From: Acanthamoeba castellanii str. Neff | Taxonomy: Eukaryota > Discosea > Longamoebia > Acanthamoebidae | Assembly: GCF_000313135.1 (NCBI RefSeq) | Contig: NW_004457270.1 | Coordinates: 128,304-164,443, forward strand | Length of the DNA stretch: 36,140 nucleotides | Direction: 5' to 3' | Shown: piece after piece, positions 20,638 to 30,735 of the stretch | Layout of the letters: the number at the start of each line of letters is the position of its first letter | How positions within the stretch are numbered: the first letter of the stretch is position 1 | Notes under the pieces: model-generated | The model's input: only the letters and a program-made list of their open reading frames with translations | What the model was told of the DNA's origin: nothing | The model's database searches: none | Program-made: the position numbers and the translations under genes

Positions 20638-22067
20638 ATGGACTGGGGGGTGGCGAGTGCAGCGGTGGTGGTGCTGTTGCTGCTGGGTGCCGTTCGATTT
20701 GTGCGCCGATCAAGCAGCGGCAAGGCAAAATCGCTACAAATCCAGAAAGAAAATGCGGTCTACTTGCAGGAATGGAAGGACGAGGTGCCACAACGAGCAC
20801 AAAAGCAGATGCAGGAGAAGGAAGGGAAGTCAGAAGTCGTACCCTATCACTGGGGGCGCTACAAGCAGGCCCTGCCTCTGCCCGACGTCGCGGCACCGTC
20901 ATGGCGCCTCAAGCAGTGGCACTACCACTCCATCAACAACGGTACGCCAAAATACACAAACAAACAAATATAACAAGAAATAACAAGAAACAAGAGCCTT
21001 GTGTCTGATGGTCAGATCTGTGTTTGCAGGGAGGTGGTTCGTGGGGATGGCCATCGTCAACCTGGGCTACCTGGCGAACGCGTGGGTGTACCTGATGGAC
21101 AAGTAAGCGTATTTTACACTTATTTTTTACTGCCTTGTTGTCTGAGTGGTACGCAATCCTCACGACTACACACCAGGCAAAGCCGCTCCACGTCCTGCGA
21201 GTACAGAGCGCTCGTTCCGCTTAGCTTTGGTATGGCCTTTCGCCTGGGCGCGTTGATGTGGCTTTGATGTAACTGAGGCCCATGTGTGGACCCCTTTTGT
21301 TGTGGCAGGGCTCTCGTTTGCGGACAGTTCGGTCGAGGGCACGACCAGCTGGAAGAGCCGCGGAAACCGAATGGTGATCCAGGCCGATCAGGGCCAGAAC
21401 GAGGGCGGCTACGCCGTCGAGCTGCACGTCACCATTAACGGCACCGTCTTCGACGGGCGCTGCACCATCGCCAAGCCCGAAGTACGCCAACACTTCTTTC
21501 GTCTTCATCCATCATCATCATCATCATCATCATCATCTTCTTCTTCTTCTTCTTCTTCTTGGGTACATTCATTAACCAGCCACGACTTCATCGCCCACCA
21601 CCAACACAAAGGAATCTCTGGCGTTGCTGTACCCGCTCGAGGGTCCGACCAGGCAGCGCGCTGCCTACACCCACAAGGTTTGAATTTCCATTGGCCCTGG
21701 ATCCATCACCATCTGTGGCGACATGGTGGCTTACAAATGGCCATCGCGCTCGTCGTGGAATCCGCGACAGGCGGCGGGAATGCCGGTGGAGGGCAGCTTC
21801 AGGTGGGGCGACGAGGAGCTGCGCTTCACCAAGGCCGACTCGTTCGCCACCATGGACTGGACCCGTTCCCACGCCACGCGCGAGACCACTTGGAAGTGGG
21901 CTTCGTTCGCCGGTCTTGCATCGACTCGCGCAGGTGACGTGGCGGTGGGGCTCAACCTATCCGCGGAGGTGTACGAGGATAAGGAAAACGCCTTCTGGCT
22001 CAACGGCAAGGTAAGCGTCAGCTCAGGGATTGAGAGTGTGACAACGACTGCTTACGTGCTGACCGTC

Positions 22068-22103
<36 letters not shown>

Positions 22104-22509
22104 TTTTTTTTTGTTGTACAGGTGCACCTGGTGGGTCCTGTGCAGTTCACGCTCCCCGCGCGCCAGCGGGTGACGCAGGACAAGTGGACCCTCCGCAGCC
22201 ACAACGGCGCTTTGCAGCTCCAGTTCACCCCACACGCCGCGCGAGAGGAGCACCTTCATGTGGGCGTCATCGCTTCAGGTAACTACCCCCTTGAGTGCGT
22301 GTGCGTGTGCGTGTGCGTGTGCGTGTGCGTGTGCGTGTGCTGGCGGGATGGGTGCTTACCACGCTCGTGCCACAGAATTCTCACAAGTGGGCGGCACCTT
22401 CTCCGGTATGATCGACGTCGCGGCCCTCGAGGGTGGTCCCTCCCCAAGCAACGTCGTCACCGTCGAGGACGTTCTGGGCGTCGTTGAAACCCACTACGCC
22501 CTCTGGTGA
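20638..22509 (+). CDS. DUF2804 family protein with N-terminal membrane anchor
   Basis: Eight exons (20638-20941, 21030-21102, 21177-21229, 21309-21481, 21612-21677, 21771-22010, 22122-22278, 22376-22509) sum to 400 codons in phase. The N-terminus (VASAAVVVLLLLGAVRFV) is a membrane anchor. LKQWHYHSINN, VGMAIVNLGYLANAWVYL, AAYTHKAAGMPVEG, DWTRSHATRETTWKWASFAG, VGLNLS, ENAFWLNGK and GGTFSG follow the order I recall for DUF2804, a widespread bacterial and eukaryotic family of unknown function. The acceptor of exon 5 (CAAAG) is unusual but restores the family motif. Introns carry simple repeats: TCA/TTC in intron 4, TTTC in intron 6 and a GTGTGC hexamer in intron 7. The gene converges on the type I membrane protein gene, 52 bp between stops. 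Confidence 0.85.
22294..22340. repeat. GTGTGC hexanucleotide microsatellite in an intron
   Basis: About seven near-perfect GTGTGC units lie in the last intron of the DUF2804 gene. They are on the sense strand between a GTAACT donor and a CACAG acceptor. Such tracts are length-variable; no function is suggested. Confidence 0.7.
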
Positions 22510-22561
22510 TACACTTACCCCCATTATATTATTATTAATTAATTAATTTATTAAATAACAC

Positions 22562-24445
22562 TCACAACTCGGAGGAGTCGAGGTAGTGGAAGTTGACCGA
22601 GTCGCCTCTGGCGACACTCTTGGTCGTCTCCCGCTTCCTCAGCCACCAGCCGATTGCCACGCCCGCGCTGATCGCCAGCACCACCAACACAGCCGCGATG
22701 GGCAGCGCCACAGCGACCCCGATCACCAGCGCCATATCGCTGCCTCCGCTGCTGCCACCGTCGCCGCCATCACCATCGTCGGAGCCGAGCAGCACGTCGA
22801 TGCCCAGGCTAGGGTCGTAGGCCAGCGAGCCGTTGAAGGGCGGGAATCGGAGCTCCAGCACGAACTCGGCCACGTCGACTCCGTCGGGTCCCGACGCCGA
22901 GCGATAGCTGAGCGAGTGCTCGATCGGCGCCAGGCTCAGGCTATAGTCGGCGTCGGCCAGGAGCACGACGTCGAACACCTCCACCTTGGCCACTGCGCGC
23001 GACGAGGCTCGCGACGACGACGACAAGGAGCGAATGCGCAGCGGGATGTAGTAGGTGGTCATGTTGGCCTCGGGCACGCCGCGCTGGTGGGTGATGCTGG
23101 CGTTGGGGTCGAGCGGCGCCGCCAGGGAAGAAGCAGAGGCCAAGACGCGCGTGATACGATATCGAACCGTCGTGTGCTCGACGGCCGACGACGATGAGGA
23201 ATGCGAGGAATTGATGGAGGAAAGGCGGAGCGACCACTTGAAGCTGTGGGGCGCGATGCCGAACGAGCGACCGAAGAAGTTGCCTCGCTCCGGCCTCCGG
23301 TGGAACGAGAACTCCTGTTCGATCGCCGTCGCGTCGGCGTTGGCCACGTAGGCAAAGGTAGTCCGAGCGTCGGCGTCTCCGCTGGACTCGTTCAGCTGCG
23401 TTCGCTGGAAGCCGGTCAACGACGAGGCCGGAACCGTGATATCGCCCACTTGGATGCCTTCCAGCTCGGCGCGCAGAGTCAGAACCGCCTCCTCTTCGCT
23501 GCCTGACGTCGTGTCATTCCCTACAACACACACACACAACAAGATCAGTGTGAGCTCACCACAGATCAGCTCGCCACTGATCTGTTGTGTTACCGCGAAT
23601 GGTGGCGGTGAGGTTGAAGCTGGCGGCGTCGGCCTCGAAGCTCGACGTCACGTTGACCACCTGCAGCCCCGGCGGCTTAATGCCGGGCGACGGCGACGGC
23701 GACGGCGTTGAGGTGTTGGACTGGTCCGGCGCGCAGCCGCTGACCGTCAGCTTGAAGCTGTTGCCGGCGTCAACCACCCACGCCTGGTTGGGGTTGGCCC
23801 GGTAGGCCAGGCCCAGCAGCACCACCCGCGCAGATCCCGCGGGAGTCGAGTCCACGGCCAGGCGCTCCCAGTGCGCCGTGGACCCGGCATCGACCACGAG
23901 CCAGTAGAGTCCCGGCCCCAGCACCAAGCCATCGGCAGTAGCGGTCGGCGTCGCCGTGAAGCCGACGATCTCGGAGGTGACGTCCAGCGTGGCGTTGGGC
24001 ACGGCGGTGGCGCTGGGTGCGCCTGCGCTGTCGGCGTAGAGCCGCGCCGAGTCGACGCCTCTGGGTCCTGTCCAGGCGCACAGTCGCGACCGTCAGCCCA
24101 CGCAAAAGAACAAACAAAGAACGAAATAAAGAACGAAATAAAATAAAGCGAAGAAGAGAAAGAATGGGCACCGGAGAGCGGAGCGTAGAACCCGGTGATC
24201 ACGCTCTGGTTGACGACTTGGAAGCGCTGTGCGAGGAGGGGCCGGGTGATGGTGGCGCTGGACGTCCGGTCGAGGTTATCCGCCAGCGGGTTCGCGCAAT
24301 CTTCGTGACCAAAGACGGTTAAAGACGAGGGACCAAAAAAAACAAAAAAACAAAAGTATTACTTACCCTGCGCCCGCGCCGGAGATGCCGCCAGCCCGAG
24401 TATCACGACGGCCACCACGAAGAACGGCAGCGAGGGCCGGTGCAT
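22562..24445 (-). CDS. Type I membrane glycoprotein-like protein with large extracellular region
   Basis: Four exons (24445-24367, 24300-24172, 24067-23594, 23520-22562) give 546 residues. A clear signal peptide (MHRPSLPFFVVAVVILGLAA, then SPARAQ) is followed by a long extracellular part. That part has many N-glycosylation sequons (NQS, NAT, NTT, NES, NSS, NGS), a Pro/Ser hinge (STPSPSPSPG) and Asp/Gly/Ser stretches. Near the C-terminus a hydrophobic helix (MALVIGVAVALPIAAVLVV) precedes WWLRKRE and a 25-residue cytosolic tail with YLDSSEL. The first half contains GLYWLVVDAG and VVLLGLAYRANPNQAWVV, suggesting beta-sandwich folds, but no named domain is recognised. It could be a surface receptor or adhesion protein; this is inference from layout only. 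Confidence 0.8.
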
Positions 24446-24923
24446 GGTGGGTGTGCGAGCGTTGGCCAACGAGAATTAATATGGGCCTTGTTGAGCTCTT
24501 GTCTTCTTGTGGTGACTCCGTTTCATTCCCTCCGTAAAGAGAGATATTTATCTGCTCGTGAGCCATTTTGGTTGGTTGAGTGTCGAGGCCTTTTCGCGTT
24601 ACAAAAACTAAGCACTAATAAATCCATACACAGTAATGACCGTGCACCAAGGCAAAAATACCCTGGAAAATCGCCAATCAGGCGTGCGCCAATGCACTGT
24701 TTACTAGGCGTTGGCTATTAAGGGCGGCTCAGCAAAACAACAAAAGGGTGGGTTTGGATTTCCAACATGTGGTCTATAAGTTAGGGCAAAGTTCAGTCCG
24801 ATCACTAGGTCGGGCACATGCAGAGCGACAGTCAGTGGACGATGAGTGTCCTAAGTGAAGGTGAAGGTTTATTCTGGAATAGGGTATAACAAGACAAAAA
24901 CCAGCATAGAAAGGGGAGTGGAA
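24446..24923. other. Boundary region: upstream of the membrane-protein gene and left edge of the low-CpG island
   Basis: The first 300 bp or so have normal CG content and must contain the promoter of the minus-strand membrane-protein gene. From about 24,850 the CG dinucleotides nearly vanish. A partial palindrome copy, TATTCTGGAATA, lies at 24870-24881. No gene is seen. Confidence 0.45.
24870..24881. repeat. Partial copy of the TGTATTC-NN-GAATACA palindrome
   Basis: The core TATTCTGGAATA is present without the outer base pairs. It lies 42 bp past the stop codon of the methyltransferase pseudogene, at the left edge of the island. Confidence 0.5.
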
Positions 24924-25904
24924 CTACAACAATGGGGTTGAGGAGGTAGAGGTGAGGTTAATGGTGCACTGCTGAGAGCAAACACGCCCACCATCAGGGA
25001 GGGAAATGCTGCACTCAGAGTGGATGGTCTGCATGCAGGTTGGAGCGTCGCACTGCACAATCTCTTCAGTGGTTTTGATGATGGACTTTGAGCAGGTCAG
25101 GCAGAGTGAAGTAGAAGGGAGGTCCATGTCCAGGACATGATGAGAGACTTGCAGTGGCTTGGGACTTGTTGGTGGTGAATCCTGGGGGAGTTGTGATGAA
25201 GGGGAAGTTGCAGTTGGCTGTTGGGAAGTGGATGGATGGCTGGATGTAGCACGTTGGTACTGGTTGGGGAGGTTGGTTGAGGTGTAGTGCCACTGCTTGG
25301 TGTCCTTCTTGACAGCAATGGCGTTGTGGCCAGCTAAGGCAGCAGCCAGTGAAGCAGAGTGGGTGCTGGCAAAGGCATCAAGGATGTACTTGCCAGGCTG
25401 GCTGTAGAGGTGGATGAAGCAGGACAGGGCTTCCTGCAGCTTCTGGCCATAGTTCAGTGACCACTGGTCAGAGTCACACCAGAGACCTGGGGTGGGCATG
25501 GAGAAGGAGAGGCAGTAGTCCTCTGGCTTGAGAGGGTTGAACCTGACCTGGTCAACAGTGCCAAAGCAGATAAGAAGGTACATCTTGAAGTTGTTGTAGA
25601 CCCACTGCCTCAATCCACCCCAGCTGCCAGTCAGGGTCATCACACCAAGAGAAATGGTGCAGGATGGAAAGGCACTGGTGATCTCTCACATGTAGCTAGC
25701 TGCGTGGGAGTGCTCACAGAAGAGGACAACAACAAAGTGGTCAGACTTGTTGCAGAGCTTGATGGCGTTGATCAGAGGGTGGATCTTGTCAGTGGGGTAG
25801 GCCCAAGCATCCCAGTGATCAACATCAGTGATTCCCTTGAGCAGAGTGAGGCCATAGGGGAGGTCAATGAGCACAAGAGCTGTAAAAAAAAGAGGTGAGA
25901 GAGG

Positions 25905-25916
25905 TATTCCAGAATA
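25905..25916. repeat. Palindrome core inside a methyltransferase intron
   Basis: TATTCCAGAATA lies inside the last intron of the methyltransferase pseudogene, eight bases downstream of the GTACTT donor on the minus strand. The outer base pairs are only partly kept. Confidence 0.55.
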
Positions 25917-26508
25917 AGAAGTACCATGCTGTGTATTCAGCCAGGTCAAGCACAGCAGGTGTCTGGCGGGACATGAGTGACAGCACATGCTCCTTGAAAT
26001 GCTCTGGCAGGTCCTTTTTTCTGAGCTGAACCTTGCAGAAGACAGTGATCCACTGCGAGACGAATTCCTCCAGTTGCTCTTTGCCAACAACTGCTGTCAG
26101 CTCCTCCCAGCTGTTCTTCTTGAGAAGCTCCATACCTGTGTCAGCCTCAGAAGTCAACCAACCAGCTCAACCTTCAACATGGCAACTTCAAGGGCTGCAA
26201 CAAGTGGACTTCCCAGGGCAAGGCCCTTACCATGACCTCTCTTGGTCTGAACATGCAGAGCCTCAACCCCCTGTTCTCATCCACAATCACTTGGACATAG
26301 AGAGTGGTGAGACAGCACAACCAGTGATGCCCAGGGTCTGGCACTCCCTTGCTGTGCAGGCGCAGGTATGCCTCCCACCTGTGGTTGCCACCAGCAACCC
26401 ACAGCAAGTGGTTCTGGGCGAAGTGGCGAATTTTGCATGTGGCTGATTCCTTGTGGTTCATGATCTGGTCACGCTCCTCTGCAGAAAAAAGCAAGTCAGA
26501 ACAGAAAA

Positions 26509-26548
26509 TGTATTCTAGAATACAAACAGGGCAGTATTCTGGAATACT
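26509..26548. repeat. Two palindromes within one methyltransferase intron
   Basis: TGTATTCTAGAATACA at 26509-26524 is a perfect 16-bp palindrome. AGTATTCTGGAATACT at 26533-26548 has its outermost T:A pair replaced by A:T, so symmetry is kept. On the coding (minus) strand the second site begins in the 5' splice site itself (GTAAGTATTCCAG). Confidence 0.75.
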
Positions 26549-27235
26549 TACCTTCACTGCAAATGATGACTATGAAGAACGGCTCCATGATGGTGAGAGG
26601 GTTGGTTCAGATGCTCTCCATGATTTTACAAACCATAGCAGTGTTGACTGGGCGGACCAAGAAGCCAGCTGCTGGGCCCTTGGGTCAACAAAACCACAGA
26701 GGGTCAGCCTTTTCTCTGTGGAACAGCAGGTGCTGCTCTCCCATCTTGGTGTTCCAGGCAGACACCTTGGTAAGCTCCTCTGCAATCAAACACACAATTA
26801 CACCACAGTTTAGCAAAATTAGTACCTACACCAGAACTGGAGGTACACACCTTCATGTTTGCCATGCTTAGCCTTTGGTGTGGGTGTGGCAGCAGAGGAA
26901 GGAATGCTGTAGATCAAGGCATCCTCATCTTTGGAGCTGGTGATGTGCACAGCCTTGATGGGGGCTGCTGGCGCACTCTTTTGGTGTTTAGCTCCATGTG
27001 GTTGTGGTGGAGAAGGTGGTGTCGACTTCACTGCAGCCTTGATGGGCTGGCGCCTGGGAGATGGTCCCATGTCCACCTCCTTGACCTCTTTGATGGCAGG
27101 AGAGACTGTCTCCTTCTCCTCCTCTTTGCTTGAGATGCTGCGCTCCTCCTCCTCCTCCTCCTCCAAGCTTGATTTCTTCTTCTTCTCTTCCTCTTTGTCC
27201 TCACAAGTCCCACACTTGCGCTTACTGGCTGTCAT

Positions 27236-27609
27236 AGTGGCTTCTCCAACTGGCCCTCCTCAGGGAACTGTGGCAGGCGCCTTTGCACCTTGCTTTGCTT
27301 AAGAAGCTCATCCAGCTGTTCTGAATCATAAGGTTTGTGGGACAGGTGAATTAGTATGCGCCAATGTGTTGGTGGATCTTTGATGCTTGATTTGTATTCT
27401 GGAATGCATGCACAACTAGAATTTTTGCATTTGTATTCTGGAATACAAGCACAACAAGATTTTGTGCATTTGTATTCTGGAATACAAATCTACACAACAA
27501 TTTAATGGCCATAAATTGCTTGGCTGGGTGGTGCACTACACTTGTGTAAGAGATTGGGTGTCCAAGGAGGTGTACTTTTGAATGTTCATAGCTGTGGTTT
27601 CTCCTTGCC
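27236..27609. other. Spacer upstream of the methyltransferase pseudogene, with protein-like leader
   Basis: On the minus strand, about 27,340-27,236 reads as protein-like sequence (YDSEQLDELLKQSKVQRRLPQF). It ends in TGA overlapping the ATG of the methyltransferase exon as ATGA. It may be the true N-terminal part, separated by a one-base shift. The rest contains three palindrome copies and no other gene. Confidence 0.4.
27393..27486. repeat. Three palindromes at exact 39-bp spacing (tandem repeat)
   Basis: Palindromes start at 27393, 27432 and 27471, exactly 39 bp apart. They are embedded in related flanks (TTTGCATTTGTATTC, GCACAACAAGATTTT). The first copy has one mismatch (GAATGCA); the other two are TGTATTCTGGAATACA. 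The array lies between the methyltransferase pseudogene and the small orphan gene. Confidence 0.75.
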
Positions 27610-28048
27610 CCCCTTTCAGAGCTCAGTCATGCTTGTGCCCCAATTCAGCAGGCCGTAACATTCAATGAACTCCTTACCATTACTGTTGATGAAAGTAACT
27701 GTTTGGTTGTCCTTCTCCTTGGTGTGGTAGCACTTGAAGTTCTTGATTACACATTCTACTTCGCCCTCCTCCATCGCCGGGGGTGTGCACAAGGTGTATA
27801 AACTTTGCTGCCATGTGGTGGCTGCCCAACCTGTAGTATAGGAGCATTAGGTGCCATGAACACCACGGAATTGGGCGTACGCCCCCCCCCATTAAAAAAA
27901 ATCCCCCCTGAAATTTAATTTCATTGATCACTAACTGTTTTCCATTGATGTCCATACCTTGCATAGTCATGGTTTTTGCCATACTCAAGGTACCAGGGCA
28001 GCGTAGCCATGTTGCTGATGCTGCTAATTCTCTTCTTCACCTTGCTCA
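27610..28048 (-). pseudogene. Small orphan gene, frame broken
   Basis: A minus-strand ATG near 28,048 opens MSKVKKRISSISNMATLP followed by WYLEYGKNHDYAR, up to a GTATGG donor. After a C-run-containing intron ending in CTACAG, the next exon reads LGSHHMAAKFIHLVHTP. It then continues one frame over as AMEEGEVECVIKNFKCYH and TVTFINSN, and ends GLLNWGTSMTEL before TGA. The frame change lies in a CCCCC run, so it could be a single-base indel or an assembly error. The protein, about 100 residues, is not recognised. A further exon-like piece upstream on the same strand (28,200-28,400, SDAEILEQV) has several stops and may or may not belong to it. Confidence 0.4.
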
Positions 28049-28434
28049 TGATGGTGTGTTGTTCATGATATGTTTTTTTTTGTGCCCTGTATTCGAAATT
28101 TTCACTAATTCACCAGCATCACAAAACAGCAAACACGATGTGTTCCTTGTTGTTTTGAATCATCAACAAATCCTCCCCCTCTGTGCTGGCGCTTGTGGTG
28201 TCCCCTTGTCATCTGATCCTTTGTCAAACACCTTCTCACTGTTGTAATATTTCATTATATAGGGCAGGATTTCTCTTGCACTGCACTGATGTAGCTGCAA
28301 CACTTGACTTGCTCTTGCCCTGCTTCCAACAGCCCATGGAGCCCACCACAGCCTCACTTGGCTACACCTGTTCCAAGATTTCAGCATCACTGACTGGTAT
28401 GAGCTAGCTTGTTCGTTGTGAGTTGTGCTGCTCA

Positions 28435-28481
28435 TGTATTCCAGAATATGAAGTTGCTGATTGGTTGTATTCTGGAATACA
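28435..28481. repeat. Two palindromes in an intron of the plus-strand orphan gene
   Basis: TGTATTCCAGAATATG at 28435-28450 (imperfect) and TGTATTCTGGAATACA at 28466-28481 lie in the intron between a GTATGA donor at 28397 and a TGCAG acceptor at 28505. The motif is therefore intronic in genes of both orientations. Confidence 0.7.
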
Positions 28482-30139
28482 TGCACCAACCTCAAATTCA
28501 TGCAGGTGTGCGTGGGGGAGCTCTTTTCGAAACCTGGTTCTTCTTAGCAGGAAAAAAGTCACTTGTGAAGCCAGCCCTCACTGCCCTACATAAGGGTGAA
28601 AAGCTGACTGAGATTCAGGCAACAAAGATTTGGGATGTGCAGTCAGAGCACTGGTATGCCATGCTGCACTTCCAGTGTTGTTATGGTATCTCCTAACTCT
28701 TATACTCCTTATCAACAGGGCTGCCTGGGCTTGCACAGCACTGAAAAACAGAAGCAACAAGAGCACTGACGCGCTTTTTCACCACACTCTTACTCTTGAT
28801 GCTTGTGGCCTCTCTAGGAATGGCAAGGACTACCTGGGCAACCTTGGCAGGTGTTTGTTGACAGATGCATAGCCTGTTGCCTTGTACCAGGCAGCACTCT
28901 TCTCCTCCTTGCTCCATCTCCCACATCTTTGGTGGATTGACAACTACAACAAGGGCTTCCAGAAGGCCCTGACTAAGCTGCAAGTCAGCAGTTATGTTTG
29001 CATTGATGGCACCTGTTTTGTTCTGGTTCTTTTAAAACAGTGTCCTGCTCATGCTACTCCTGCAAGACCCAGACAACACACCACTTTGCCAGAGCAGTTC
29101 TCCACTGAACATCTTGAACTCTTCATCTCCTCCTTTGATGATGGCATGCCCACTGACAATCTTTCAGTCTCACTCACCCAGGCACTGCAAGTGTGGAACA
29201 ATCCTCTGTGACCACCAGGTGCTTGTACACCACGACAATTTGCAGCTGAGTGCTTAAAAGGTATGCCTGCCTGTTAGGATGTGCAACGTTGTGCCTCTAA
29301 ATCAGTTGTGTTGTGCTATGCAGATGTAGAGTTTAGCAGTTCTCAGGCAGTGCCTCAGCCAACAAGTTCTACAAGGCTCACCCTTCTTCCTCACACTTGT
29401 GTGGTGTTGTTGACATCAACATCTTTTATCGCTTCTACCTGGTACTCTCCTTATGCGCCTTTCCCCAAAAAGGGTTGAAACTTTAGGCTTGGGACTATGG
29501 AGTCTGCCTGAGGTTCAACGACTTTGATGCTTGGTTTTGGTACTACAGGCGCCTCTTCCTAGTGTTTCTAGGTTTAGCTCCCAAGGGGCAGTACGCAAGG
29601 AGTTGTCTCCTCTACCTCCACCTCCTCAACCACTGGAAGGACAACAACCTTCCACTCTACACACATCTTCAGCATTCCATCTACTCCCTCAATGAGGAAG
29701 TGGGTGAGATGACCTTTGCACAGCTAGCTTGTACTGTGCTGGGTGACACTGACCAGTCTTCCATGGCCAAACTCAGGGAGGCGTACCAGGCTCAACCCTA
29801 TGTTGGTGCTGTTACACCTGAGCAGATGACTGACACTCATTCCTCAGTTACTGATTTCCCACAGGAACTGAAGGCAATTGAGGAGCACCTGCAGTACACT
29901 CTGATCCAAGTTGAACTAGGGCTTTGGCAGCCATACTGGGTGCCTAAAGGTGCTCATTTACTCTCCCAAACTGTGTTCTTGCCACTTTATCACTGATTTT
30001 GTGGTGTTCAACAAACCTCAGCCAAAAAAAGCTTTACAATGAAGGAAGTTCTCCAGCACCCTGAGGATTGTCCACTGGACACTTCCCTAACACCCAGACT
30101 TCGCCCTTCATCCTTCAAACCAGCTTTGGCGGAAGTCAA

Positions 30140-30735
30140 CAACTTCCTTAGCCAACAGCTACTTTCCAATACCTAGGTAAGCAGTTTGTATTCCAGAATA
30201 CATTTCACCACTCTACTCATGCTTTTTTTTCTCACCATCAGAACATCTTCGCCCTACAACTTCCTTTGCCAACAGCTACTTTCCATTACCTAGGTAAGCT
30301 GTTTGTATTCCAGAATACATTTTCACCACTCTACTCATGCTTTTTTTTCTCACCATCAGAACGTCTTCACCCCATCAGAACGTCTTCACCCTCCAACTTC
30401 CTTAGCCAACAGCTACTTTCCATTACCTAGGTAAGCTGTTTGTATTCCAGAATACATTTCACCACTCTACTCATGCTTTTTTTTCTCACCATCAGAACAT
30501 CTTCGCCCTACAACTTCCTTTGCCAACAGCTACTTTCCATTACCTAGGTAAGCTGTTTGTATTCCAGAATACATTTCACCACTCTACTCATGCTTTTTTT
30601 CTCACCATCAGAACATCTTTGCCCTACAACTTCCTTAGCCAACAGCTACTTTCCATTACCTAGGTAAGCTGTTTGTAGTCCAGACTACATTTTACCACTC
30701 TACTCATGCTTTTTTTTCTCACCATCAGAACATCT
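30140..30735 (+). repeat. Tandem array of about 117-bp units, each a mini-exon plus an intron
   Basis: Five near-identical units are spaced 117, 137, 117 and 116 bp apart, measured at their palindromes. Each holds a 52-nt segment (AACATCTTCGCCCTACAAC onward) ending CCTAG, then a 65-nt segment from GTAAGC to CCATCAG with perfect intron features including a T8 tract. The 137-bp unit carries a 20-bp internal duplication (CCCATCAGAACGTCTTCACC). Each intron has a palindrome 10-12 nt after its donor, at 30187, 30304, 30441, 30558 and 30674. The last is TGTAGTCCAGACTACA, with both arms altered in a matching way. Confidence 0.85.

Larger units (their letters stand above)
24924..27235 (-). pseudogene. 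Decayed ParB-like / DNA methyltransferase / zinc-finger gene
   Basis: Exons at 27235-26851, 26779-26552, 26478-26231, 26145-25925 and 25879-24924 can be followed. Exon 1 is a Lys/Glu-rich basic-acidic N-terminus. Exons 2-3 form a ParB-like domain (NTAMVCKIMES, then LLWVAGGNHRWEAYLRL). Exon 5 begins with ALVLIDLPYG, a DPPY-type motif IV, and has ILDAFASTHSASLAAAL, the SAM-binding motif I, downstream. That is the order of permuted (beta-type) amino-methyltransferases. A PHD-like Cys/His finger (CLTC, QCDAPTC, IHSEC, VCSQQC) lies at the C-terminus, before TAG. In-frame TGA codons sit at 26687-26685, 26609-26607 and 25688-25686, and the phase does not match across the exon 4/5 intron. The expected product would methylate DNA adenine or cytosine in the nucleus; as read it cannot be made whole. 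Family calls are from motif memory. Confidence 0.65.

Noticed and set aside
24924..27235. TGA read as tryptophan or selenocysteine in the methyltransferase gene
   Set aside because: TGG is used normally for Trp in the same exons, the gene also has a phase mismatch, and other island genes have TAA and TAG stops at positions explained by C-to-T decay. Decay is the simpler explanation.
27393..30735. CRISPR-like array
   Set aside because: The repeats are a 16-bp palindrome with variable spacing and a 117-bp tandem unit that includes exon and intron. There are no unique spacers of constant length and the DNA is eukaryotic.
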